7,776 bases of DNA from assembly GCA_007130445.1 (NCBI GenBank), contig SLSM01000059.1:1-7776 (forward strand), given 5' to 3'. Positions 1 to 5,943 of this stretch are shown in pieces. The stretch comes from Trueperaceae bacterium (GTDB lineage: Bacteria > Deinococcota > Deinococci > Deinococcales > Trueperaceae). The translations under genes were made by a program, and so were the position numbers. Below the pieces are notes generated by a model. It was not told the origin of the DNA, searched no databases, and saw only the letters and a list, made by a program, of their open reading frames with translations. Within the stretch, counting starts at the first letter, position 1, and the number at the start of each line of letters is the position of its first letter.

Positions 1-1524
1 CGGAGCAAGCACCTCTACAGCATCCATCGCAAGATGCAGCGCGACGGCAAGCACCTCGACCAGATCTTCGACCTGATCGCGATCCGCGCCATCCTCGACA
101 CGCCGGGCTCGGCGGACGCCGGCGCGGACGCGGCCTCGGGCGCACCCTTCGACCTGACCGGCGACGAGACGGAGAAGGCCGTGTGCTACCGCGCGCTCGG
201 CATCGTCCACAGCCTCTGGACGCCGATCCCGGGGCGCTTCAAGGACTACGTGGCGGTCCCGAAGCCGAACGGTTACCAGTCGCTGCACACGACGGTGATC
301 GGCCTCCAGGGGCAGCCGATCGAGGTGCAGATCCGCACCCGGCGCATGCACGAGGTGGCCGAGTTCGGCGTGGCGGCGCACTGGGCGTACAAGCAGGGGA
401 TCGACGACGTCGCCGAGGTGCAGAAGCGGCTGGCGTGGATGCAGCAACTGCTCGACGTCGACACGAGCGTGGAGACGGCCGGCGCCTTCATCGACGCCGT
501 GAAGACCGACCTGCTCGCCGAGCGCGTGCTCGTGTTCACGCCCGCCGGCGACGTGGTGAACCTGCCGCGCGGCTCGACGCCGATCGACTTCGCCTATCAG
601 GTCCACACCGAGGTCGGGCACCGCTGCATCGGCTCGCGCGTCAACGGCGAGATCGTCCCCCTGACGTACAAGCTGCAGACGGGCGATCGGGTCGAGGTGC
701 TCACCAACCGGTCGCACCAGTACGGACCGTCGTCGGACTGGATGGCGATCGCGGTCACGCGCTCGGCGAAGCAGAAGATCCGGCACTACTTCAGGCTCCA
801 GGAGCGCGCCGGCCAGCTCGAGTCGGGCCGCAAGACGCTCGAGCGCGCGCTGCGTCGGCGCGACCTGCCGGTGGCGTCGTTGACCACGCGCGCCAAGCTG
901 GAGGGGGCGGCTCGGGCGCTGCTCGGCAGCGACGGGCCGGAGGACCTCTACCTGGCGATCGCGGCCAAGCGGTTGCAGGCGCGCGCCGTGGTCGACGTGT
1001 TGGCGCCTGCCTCGAGCAACGGTGCGGCGCGCCAGGCGCCGACCACGACCGCACCGAAGAAGAGCGTGTCGGGCGTGTTCGTGGACGGCATGGACGCTCC
1101 CGCGAACCTGGCGCAGTGTTGCTCGCCGGTGCGCGGCGACGACGTGGTCGGGTACATCACCCGCGGCCGCGGCGTGAGCGTGCATCGGGTCGACTGCCCG
1201 AACGTCAAGCACCTGATGATCGCGGACGAGGCGCGGCTCGTGAACGTCACGTGGGACACCCCGGCGGGCGAGGTCTTCCCGGTCGACTTCGAGATCGTCG
1301 GGGTGGACCGTCCGGGCTTGCTCAAGGACGTGCTCGACGTGATCGCCGGCATGAACAAGTCTGCGACGCGGGTCGCGGCCGACGTCCAGAGCGCCTCGCG
1401 GGCGCGCATCCACGTGCGCGTCGAGGTGAAGGACCAAGACGAGATCGAGCACATCAAGGCGAACGTCCTGCGCATCGCCGACGTCACGCGCATCTATCGC
1501 GCCCGGCCGGGGTTGAAGGCGTGA
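1..1524 (+). CDS. rel: Bifunctional-type (p)ppGpp synthetase/hydrolase (Rel/SpoT), 5' end missing
   Basis: Makes (and probably degrades) the stringent-response alarmone (p)ppGpp from ATP and GTP/GDP, responding to stalled ribosomes. The reading frame is open from base 1 in phase 0, giving 507 residues; the N-terminal HD hydrolase domain lies outside the window. Visible in order: the synthetase domain (residues 1-130, with YSIHRK at 6-11 and NGYQSLHTT after 89), a TGS domain (about 174-234), a helical region, a low-complexity linker, a zinc-finger/CC domain (C373, C374, H395, C399 all kept) and a C-terminal ACT domain (about 426-505). The synthetase carries RFKD (bases 235-246), the RxKD form seen in bifunctional Rel/SpoT enzymes, not the ExDD form of synthetase-only RelA. 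Residues about 34-60 form an Ala/Gly/Asp-rich insertion in the synthetase domain. The stop overlaps the start of the phosphatase gene by 4 nt. Family certain; the hydrolase activity is inferred from RxKD. Confidence 0.96.
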   Translation, partial: RSKHLYSIHRKMQRDGKHLDQIFDLIAIRAILDTPGSADAGADAASGAPFDLTGDETEKAVCYRALGIVHSLWTPIPGRFKDYVAVPKPNGYQSLHTTVIGLQGQPIEVQIRTRRMHEVAEFGVAAHWAYKQGIDDVAEVQKRLAWMQQLLDVDTSVETAGAFIDAVKTDLLAERVLVFTPAGDVVNLPRGSTPIDFAYQVHTEVGHRCIGSRVNGEIVPLTYKLQTGDRVEVLTNRSHQYGPSSDWMAIAVTRSAKQKIRHYFRLQERAGQLESGRKTLERALRRRDLPVASLTTRAKLEGAARALLGSDGPEDLYLAIAAKRLQARAVVDVLAPASSNGAARQAPTTTAPKKSVSGVFVDGMDAPANLAQCCSPVRGDDVVGYITRGRGVSVHRVDCPNVKHLMIADEARLVNVTWDTPAGEVFPVDFEIVGVDRPGLLKDVLDVIAGMNKSATRVAADVQSASRARIHVRVEVKDQDEIEHIKANVLRIADVTRIYRARPGLKA

Positions 1525-2048
1525 ACCGGCCCCTGCGGGTGCTCACGGTGTGCATGGGGAACATCTGCCGTTCGCCGACCGCAGAGGTGGTGCTGCGCGA
1601 GAAGCTGGCCGCGGCCGGCCTCGGGGAGCGCGTCGTGGTCGACTCGGCCGGGACGCTCGGGGCCCACGCCGGCGAGCCGCCCGATCCGCGCTCCCAGGCT
1701 GCCGCGCTGCGGCGGGGGTACGACCTGTCGTCGCTGCGCGCACGGCGGCTGGAGCCGGCCGACGCCGAGGCCGACCTGGTGCTGGTGATGGACCGCGGCA
1801 ACCTGCGCAAGGCCACGCACGTCGTGGGGGCGCACGCCGGGCTGTCGCTGTTCCTGGGCGGCGCGGAGGTGCCCGATCCCTACGGCGGCGGCGCCGACGG
1901 CTTCGAGCGCGTGCTGGACCTGATCGAGCGGGGTGCCGACGAGTGGGTGGAGCGCATCGGTGGGCTGCTCGCGGAGAGCGCCGAGACGAAGGCGGTCGGC
2001 CTGAAGGCGGCCGACACGAAGGCCCCGCCGGGTGGCAGCGGCACCTGA
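1521..2048 (+). CDS. Low-molecular-weight protein-tyrosine phosphatase
   Basis: A 175-residue cytoplasmic phosphatase of the LMW-PTP/arsenate-reductase fold. The active-site P-loop is at the very N-terminus: C11-M-G-N-I-C-R17-S18 (CX5RS), with C11 the expected nucleophile. The acid loop is D119-P-Y. The residue before the second cysteine is Ile, as in tyrosine phosphatases; protein-arginine phosphatases of the YwlE type have Thr there, so tyrosine specificity is more likely. The start is GTG at 1521, whose GTGA overlaps the rel stop (TGA 1522-1524) with a weak GAAGG upstream, suggesting translational coupling. The first ATG (1554) would remove the catalytic cysteine. The core ends near residue 150; the last ~25 residues are a Lys/Ala/Thr-rich tail with a small repeat (ETKA, DTKA), and their DNA also encodes the end of the SRP RNA on the other strand. 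The physiological substrate cannot be told from sequence. Confidence 0.93.
   Translation: MNRPLRVLTVCMGNICRSPTAEVVLREKLAAAGLGERVVVDSAGTLGAHAGEPPDPRSQAAALRRGYDLSSLRARRLEPADAEADLVLVMDRGNLRKATHVVGAHAGLSLFLGGAEVPDPYGGGADGFERVLDLIERGADEWVERIGGLLAESAETKAVGLKAADTKAPPGGSGT
1995..2015 (-). terminator. Possible 3' hairpin of the SRP RNA gene, inside the phosphatase tail
   Basis: A perfect 7-bp inverted repeat, GTCGGCC (1995-2001) and GGCCGAC (2009-2015), with a 7-nt loop. On the minus strand it starts about 7 nt after the predicted SRP RNA 3' end. Only a poor T-run follows (CGCCTTCGTCT), so it is not a textbook intrinsic terminator. It may instead help 3' processing or simply reflect the repeated Lys/Ala codons of the phosphatase tail. 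The direct repeats ACGAAGGC (1986-1993 and 2016-2023) flank it. Confidence 0.3.
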
Positions 2049-2121
2049 CGATCACCCCTTAAGGCTGCTTCTTCCGATCTGACCTGGTTCGGGGGTCGCC
2101 ACCGCGCTGCTCCGACGGGGC
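2022..2121 (-). ncRNA. ffs: Signal recognition particle RNA, small bacterial (4.5S) type
   Basis: The RNA partner of Ffh, which targets nascent membrane and secreted proteins to the translocon. On the minus strand the conserved domain IV core is read: ACCAGGTCAG, a GGAA tetraloop (2075-2072), then AGCAGCC. Outside it, paired arms extend on both sides: CCCC with GGGG, GCAGCG (2110-2105) with CGCUGC (2040-2035), and a 10-bp outer helix GCCCCGUCGG (2121-2112) with CCGGCGGGGC (2031-2022). This gives a single 100-nt rod, the usual size of small bacterial SRP RNAs. Ends are set from the outer helix and could shift a few bases. A candidate promoter ends 5 nt upstream of base 2121. The last 27 nt (2022-2048) are antisense to the phosphatase 3' end. 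The stem between the tetraloop and the symmetric loop is only 2 bp (UC/GA), against 3 bp in E. coli. Confidence 0.94.
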
Positions 2122-2126
2122 TCCCC

Positions 2127-2156
2127 ATCCAACCACGCCCGCGCCCTGGCGGGCAA
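2127..2156 (-). promoter_or_regulatory. Candidate promoter of the SRP RNA gene
   Basis: On the minus strand: -35 TTGCCC (2156-2151), an 18-nt spacer, and -10 TTGGAT (2132-2127) preceded by TGG, an extended -10 (TGN). A start 6-7 nt after the hexamer falls at 2121-2120, exactly where the outer helix of the SRP RNA begins, which is independent support. The match to consensus is only moderate, and two alternative hairpins overlap the -35 and spacer. Confidence 0.55.
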
Positions 2157-2192
2157 GGGCGTGCGTGACCGTGGCGCAGCGGAGCGTGTCGG

Positions 2193-2206
2193 GGCGTGGG
2201 GACGCC
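2193..2206 (-). terminator. Short GC hairpin just after the aminotransferase stop
   Basis: GGCGT (2193-2197) and ACGCC (2202-2206) form a 5-bp stem with a 4-nt loop, 6 nt downstream of the aminotransferase stop codon (2215-2213, minus strand). No T-tract follows, so it is at best a weak terminator or an mRNA 3' end stabiliser. Confidence 0.25.
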
Positions 2207-2212
2207 AGGGTC

Positions 2213-3364
2213 TCAACCGGCGAGCACGGATCGCAGCGCGTCGATCACGCGGTCCTGACGAGCGTCACCGAGGCTGGGGTAGAGCGGCAGCGACAGCACC
2301 GAGGCGGCGGCGGCGTGCGCCCGTAGGAGCTCGCCGTGGACCCGGCCGCCGTAGCGCTCGAGCGTGGTCGGGTAGTGGACGCTGGTGGCGATCGCGCGCT
2401 CGGCCAGCCCTGCGGCCACCTCGGCGCGGCGGCCGTTGCCGATGCGGAGCGTGTACTGGTGGTAGACGTGCTCGTCGGAGGCCGGCGGCAGCGCGAGGTC
2501 GGGGATGCCCGCGAGGGCGTCGTCGTAGCGCGCCGCGAGGCGCCGTCGCTCGCGCGTCCAGGCGCCGAGATGGGGCAGCTTCACGCGCAGCGCCGCGGCC
2601 TGGATGGCGCCGAGCCGCGAGTTGTATCCCAGCGTCTCATGCTCATAACGCCGTTCACTGCCGTGGTTGCGCAGCTTGCGCGCGAACCTGGCGACGTCCG
2701 CGTCGTCCGTCACCAGCAGGCCCGCGTCGCCCAGGGCGCCCAGGTTCTTGGTCGGGTAGAACGACACGGCGCCGACGTCACCGAGCGTGCCCAGCCGCCG
2801 GCCCGCCAGGGCACCGGACCGTCCGCCCTCGCAGCGGCACCCGGCGCAGCGCGTCGGGTAGCGCGCGCCGAAGGCCTGAGCCGCGTCCTCGATCACCCGC
2901 AGACCATGGCGCTCGGCCAGCGTCAACAACGCCGCCATCGGTGCCGCGTCGCCGTACAGGTGGACCGGCAAGAGGGCGGCCGTGCGCGGCGTCAGCGCCG
3001 CGGCGACGGCGTCCGGGTCGAGCGCGAAGGACCCCTCGGCGAGATCGACGAACACCGGCACGGCGCCGACGAGTTGGATCGCCTCGCTGGTCGCGAAGAA
3101 GCTGAACGGCGAGGTGACCACCTCGTCGCCCGGACCGATGCCGAGGGCGCGCAACGCGATCACGAGCGCGTCGGTCCCGGAGTTCAACCCCACGGCGTGG
3201 CCCGCCCCGAGGACCTCGGCGGCCTCGCGCTCGAACGCCTCGACCTCCGGCCCCAGGATCAGCTGGCCGCTGTCGAGGACACGTGCGATGGCGGCGTCGA
3301 GCTCGGCTCGGAGCGGCGCGAGTTCCGCCGGGACGTCCAGGATGGGCACGAGGGGCGCGGGCAT
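2213..3364 (-). CDS. DegT/DnrJ/EryC1/StrS-family PLP-dependent sugar aminotransferase
   Basis: A 383-residue fold-type I aminotransferase of the family that transfers an amino group to keto-sugar nucleotides for surface glycans or glycosylated metabolites. Landmarks: SGTDAL at 62-67 (PLP phosphate binding), IEDAAQ at 158-163 with D160 facing the PLP ring nitrogen, SFYPTKNLGALGD around K206 (Schiff-base lysine) and GYNSRL at 246-251. It is thus expected to be an active enzyme. I chose ATG at 3364 because family members start just before the LDV segment and an extended -10 box lies 8 nt upstream; an in-frame GTG at 3388 would put the start inside or upstream of that box. Unusual: between GARY and LGTLGD there is an insertion (about 170-188) with C173, C176 and C178 (CxxCxC). 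No sugar-pathway genes are nearby, so the exact substrate is open. It is divergent from metYX and upstream of the SRP RNA gene. Confidence 0.92.
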   Translation of the reverse strand: MPAPLVPILDVPAELAPLRAELDAAIARVLDSGQLILGPEVEAFEREAAEVLGAGHAVGLNSGTDALVIALRALGIGPGDEVVTSPFSFFATSEAIQLVGAVPVFVDLAEGSFALDPDAVAAALTPRTAALLPVHLYGDAAPMAALLTLAERHGLRVIEDAAQAFGARYPTRCAGCRCEGGRSGALAGRRLGTLGDVGAVSFYPTKNLGALGDAGLLVTDDADVARFARKLRNHGSERRYEHETLGYNSRLGAIQAAALRVKLPHLGAWTRERRRLAARYDDALAGIPDLALPPASDEHVYHQYTLRIGNGRRAEVAAGLAERAIATSVHYPTTLERYGGRVHGELLRAHAAAASVLSLPLYPSLGDARQDRVIDALRSVLAG

Positions 3365-3372
3365 GACGGCGC

Positions 3373-3381
3373 ATGCTAACA
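3373..3381 (-). promoter_or_regulatory. Extended -10 box of the aminotransferase gene, near-leaderless
   Basis: Minus strand TGT-TAGCAT (3381-3373): the hexamer matches TATAAT at 4 of 6 positions and has the TGN extension. It ends 8 nt before the ATG at 3364, so the transcript would begin about 1-3 nt before the start codon. There is no Shine-Dalgarno sequence between, which fits leaderless translation. I see no clear -35. The same TAGCATGC octamer precedes the ABC ATPase gene. Confidence 0.5.
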
Positions 3382-3430
3382 AGCGCACCGACGCAGCGAG
3401 CGTGCCGTGCGTCCCGTAGCGCGCACGTGC

Positions 3431-3459
3431 TTGCCTGGCGCCGCGCGCTGTGCTTCACT
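3431..3459 (+). promoter_or_regulatory. Candidate promoter of the metY-metX operon
   Basis: -35 TTGCCT (3431-3436), a 17-nt spacer, and -10 TTCACT (3454-3459) preceded by TGC (extended -10). Transcription would begin near 3466, leaving a leader of about 26 nt that contains the ribosome binding site. The leader is too short for a SAM riboswitch or T-box. The 8-bp palindrome GCACGTGC (3423-3430) abuts the -35 and could be an operator. Confidence 0.45.
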
Positions 3460-3478
3460 GGGCGGCGTCGCCGATGGG

Positions 3479-3485
3479 AAGGAGG
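3479..3485 (+). promoter_or_regulatory. Strong ribosome binding site fixing the metY start
   Basis: AAGGAGG, a full Shine-Dalgarno match, 6 nt before the GTG at 3492. It decides between that GTG and two in-frame upstream candidates, GTG 3450 and ATG 3474; the latter lies 5 nt in front of the site and so cannot use it. Confidence 0.8.
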
Positions 3486-3491
3486 CACGCC

Positions 3492-4745
3492 GTGCAAGAC
3501 GAGACCCCCACGCCCGCCGGCGCGTTCGCCACGCGCCAGGTGCATGCCGGTACGGCCCCCGACCCCATCAGCGGGTCGCGTGCGCAACCGATCCATGCCA
3601 CGAGCAGCTACGTGTTCCACGACGCCGCCCACGCGCAGGCCCTGTTCGCCGGCGCGGCCGAGGGCAACCAATACGGTCGCATGCACAACCCCACCAGCGA
3701 CGCCTTCGCCGCGCGTGTCGCCGACCTCGAAGGGGGCGTGGCGGGCGTGCCCCTCGCCTCCGGGCAGGCCGCGAGCGCCGCCACCCTCCTCGCCGTGGCG
3801 CGGCCAGGCGCGAAGGTGGTGTGCTCGACCGACGTGTTCGGTGGCACGGCGTCGCTCTTCCGCAAGTGGCTCACGCCCTGGGGCGTCGAGCTCGTCTCGG
3901 TGCGGCCCGAGCCCGATGCGGTGGCGGACGCCCTCGACGAGCGCACGGTCGCGTGCTGGGTCGAGACCATCGGCAACCCCAGCGGCAGCGTCCCCGACCT
4001 GCCCGCGCTGGCCCAGCGCTGCCTCGAGGCCGGCGTGCCGCTCATCGTCGACAACACCTGGGGGTGCGGCGGCTACCTGTGCCGCCCGCTCGAGCACGGC
4101 GCGGCCGCGGTCGTCCACTCCGCCACCAAGTGGATCGGTGGCCATGGGACCTTCGTGGGCGGCGTCGTCGTCGACGGCGGCACCTTCGACTGGTCGCGCG
4201 GCCCGGTGCCGGCCCTGCGCGACGCGCGCTCGAGCGCACCGCTCGCCGAGCGCGTGCACGACCTGGGCCTCTTCACCCTCGGCGCTACGCTGTCGCCCTT
4301 CGCGGCCTTCCTGGGGTTGCAGGGGCTCGAGACGCTCGACCTGCGCGTCCAGCGCAGCTGCGACACGGCGCTGTCGCTCGCGCACTGGCTGGCCGGCCGA
4401 GCCGAGGTGCGCCGCGTCGTCTACCCGGGGCTGCCCCAACACCCGAGCCACGCCACCGCCAGGCGCGTCCTCCGGCACGGCTTCGGCGCCGTGCTGGCGC
4501 TGGAGCTCGCCGACCAGGCAGCGGCCCACGCCTTCCTCGATCGGCTGCGGCTGGTGTCGCACCTCGCCAACATCGGCGACGCCAAGAGCGTGGCGATCCA
4601 CCCCTGGACGACGACGCACGCCAGCATGCCCGAGGACGAGCGCCGCGCGGCCGGCGTCACCCCGGGCCTGGTCAGGCTGTCGCTCGGCCTCGAGGACGAG
4701 GCAGACCTGCGCTCCGACCTGGCGCAGGCGCTGGCGGACGCGTGA
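3492..4745 (+). CDS. metY: O-acetylhomoserine aminocarboxypropyltransferase (sulfhydrylase)
   Basis: A cytoplasmic PLP enzyme of 417 residues that joins O-acetylhomoserine and sulfide to give homocysteine, the direct-sulfhydrylation route to methionine. It belongs to the Cys/Met-metabolism family (trans-sulfuration enzymes). Landmarks: YGR at 61-63 (phosphate contacts), SGQ at 90-92, D187-N-T, and SATKWIGGHGT with K213 as the Schiff-base lysine, a form typical of MetY rather than MetB or MetC. The C-terminal part has LVSHLANIGDAKS and VRLSLGLE, with R395 expected to bind the substrate carboxylate. The length fits MetY, which is longer than cystathionine synthases (about 380-400). The GTG start at 3492 is chosen from the AAGGAGG 6 nt upstream. 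The stop overlaps the metX start by 4 nt, and finding the O-acetylhomoserine-producing gene next in the operon supports the assignment. Cystathionine gamma-synthase or homocysteine synthase side activity cannot be excluded. Confidence 0.94.
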   Translation: MQDETPTPAGAFATRQVHAGTAPDPISGSRAQPIHATSSYVFHDAAHAQALFAGAAEGNQYGRMHNPTSDAFAARVADLEGGVAGVPLASGQAASAATLLAVARPGAKVVCSTDVFGGTASLFRKWLTPWGVELVSVRPEPDAVADALDERTVACWVETIGNPSGSVPDLPALAQRCLEAGVPLIVDNTWGCGGYLCRPLEHGAAAVVHSATKWIGGHGTFVGGVVVDGGTFDWSRGPVPALRDARSSAPLAERVHDLGLFTLGATLSPFAAFLGLQGLETLDLRVQRSCDTALSLAHWLAGRAEVRRVVYPGLPQHPSHATARRVLRHGFGAVLALELADQAAAHAFLDRLRLVSHLANIGDAKSVAIHPWTTTHASMPEDERRAAGVTPGLVRLSLGLEDEADLRSDLAQALADA

Positions 4746-5932
4746 GCCGCGACGCGCCCGGGCGTCGCCTGGTCCACGAGACGTGGGGCGACCACGCCGC
4801 GCTGCTGGCGCGCCACGAGGGCGGCCGCGACGGCAGCGTCGGCCTCGTGACGCCCCAGGTGATCGACGTGGCGTCGCCCAACGATCCGCTGGTGCTCGAG
4901 AGCGGCGAGCGCCTTCCCCACGTGGCCGTGGCGTACGAGACCTACGGCGAGCTCGACGCCAGCGGTCGCAACGCCGTGCTGGTGTGCCACGCGCTCACGG
5001 GCTCCGCCCACGCGGCGGGGCGGCACGATGCGCACGACGTGCCGGGCTGGTGGGACCCCGTGATCGGGCCCGGCAAGGCGATCGACACGCGGCGCTCGTT
5101 CGTCGTGTGCAGCAACGTCCTGGGCGGCTGCTACGGCACCACCGGGCCCACCTCGCTCGACGCCCAGAGCGGGCACGCCTACGGTCCCGACTTCCCACGC
5201 TTCACCATCCGCGACATGGTCACCGTACAGCGCCGCCTCCAGGACGCCCTCGGCGTGCGCTCCTGGCGGGCGGTGATCGGCGGCAGCATGGGGGGGATGC
5301 AGGCGCTGGAGTGGGCGCTCATGCACCCCGACGTCGTCAAGGGGATCGTCGCGATCGCCATCGGCGCGCGCCACAGCGCCTGGGCCATCGGCCTCAACGA
5401 GGTCGCGCGGCGCGCCATCATGGCCGACCCCGCCTGGCAGGGCGGCCGCTACCCGCTCGAGCGCCAACCCGAGGACGGCCTGGGCCTCGCGCGCGCCATC
5501 GCCATGCTCAGCTACCGCAGCTACGACTCGCTCGAGGCCAAGTTCGGTCGCGAGCGCAGGCCCTCCGACGCCGACGCGCTCAGCTCCAGCTTCGAGATCG
5601 CCTCCTACCTCTCCTACCAAGGCGTGAAGTTGGTGCGACGCTTCGACGCCAACACCTACATCGGCCTCACGCGCGCCATGGACGAGCACGACATCGCCGC
5701 CGGCCGAGGCCGCCTGGACGAGGTCCTGGGCCGGGTCCGCGCCACCGCGCTGGTCATGGGCATCCCCTCGGACGTGCTCTACCCCGAGGTGGAGCAGCGA
5801 CGCTTGGTCGAGGCGCTCCCGAGCGCCCGCTACGAGCGCTTGGTGTCGCCACACGGCCACGACGGGTTCCTGATCGAGTACCCCCAACTCGCGGCGCACC
5901 TGCGACGCTTCTTGACCGACCTGGAGGGGTGA
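4742..5932 (+). CDS. metX: Homoserine O-acetyltransferase
   Basis: A 396-residue alpha/beta-hydrolase-fold acyltransferase that moves acetyl from acetyl-CoA to L-homoserine, giving the substrate of MetY. The nucleophile elbow is GGSMGGMQ with S182 (bases 5285-5287), and the triad is completed by D344 (in PSDVLYP) and H373 (in HGHDGF). Other family marks are AYETYG (64-69), CHALTG (82-87), and the segment from CSNVLGG to GTTGP (123-136). The start is GTG 4742, whose GTGA overlaps the metY stop and implies coupled translation. It leaves about 35 residues ahead of the usual N-terminus; GTG 4847 would be the shorter alternative. Some MetX-family proteins use succinyl-CoA or act on serine, so the acetyl/homoserine assignment rests on family and on the neighbouring metY. 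The stop lies only 8 nt from that of the convergent ABC gene. Confidence 0.94.
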   Translation: MSRDAPGRRLVHETWGDHAALLARHEGGRDGSVGLVTPQVIDVASPNDPLVLESGERLPHVAVAYETYGELDASGRNAVLVCHALTGSAHAAGRHDAHDVPGWWDPVIGPGKAIDTRRSFVVCSNVLGGCYGTTGPTSLDAQSGHAYGPDFPRFTIRDMVTVQRRLQDALGVRSWRAVIGGSMGGMQALEWALMHPDVVKGIVAIAIGARHSAWAIGLNEVARRAIMADPAWQGGRYPLERQPEDGLGLARAIAMLSYRSYDSLEAKFGRERRPSDADALSSSFEIASYLSYQGVKLVRRFDANTYIGLTRAMDEHDIAAGRGRLDEVLGRVRATALVMGIPSDVLYPEVEQRRLVEALPSARYERLVSPHGHDGFLIEYPQLAAHLRRFLTDLEG

Positions 5933-5943
5933 CGCGAACGTCA
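5930..5943. terminator. Palindromic hairpin made from the two convergent stop codons
   Basis: TGACG-CGAA-CGTCA: a 5-bp stem with a 4-nt loop. The left arm starts with the metX stop and the right arm is the reverse complement of the ABC ATPase stop. It fills the whole space between the two genes. It is short and lacks T-tracts, so terminator activity is uncertain. Confidence 0.3.

Noticed and set aside
2070..2080. TCTTCCGATCT on the plus strand matches the end of a common Illumina sequencing adapter.
   Set aside because: It lies exactly at the SRP RNA tetraloop (GGAA on the other strand), and the conserved SRP sequence continues on both sides with pairing outer helices. The 11-base match is a coincidence, although it does make a read check of the shortened stem sensible.
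2049..2212. Possible unknown protein or mobile-element remnant in the gap after the phosphatase.
   Set aside because: The gap is accounted for by the SRP RNA gene, its promoter and short hairpins; no reading frame with protein-like composition is present.
2778..4619. Long minus-strand open frame of over 600 codons across the aminotransferase start and metY.
   Set aside because: It crosses a divergent promoter region, its product is Arg/Gly/Ala-rich without any family motif, and it runs in an out-of-phase frame of metY. High GC makes such frames common.
4421..5899. Minus-strand open frame of 492 codons opposite metX.
   Set aside because: It is the mirror of the metX codon pattern (GC third positions remove stops), has no recognisable domain, and metX on the plus strand has a complete catalytic triad.
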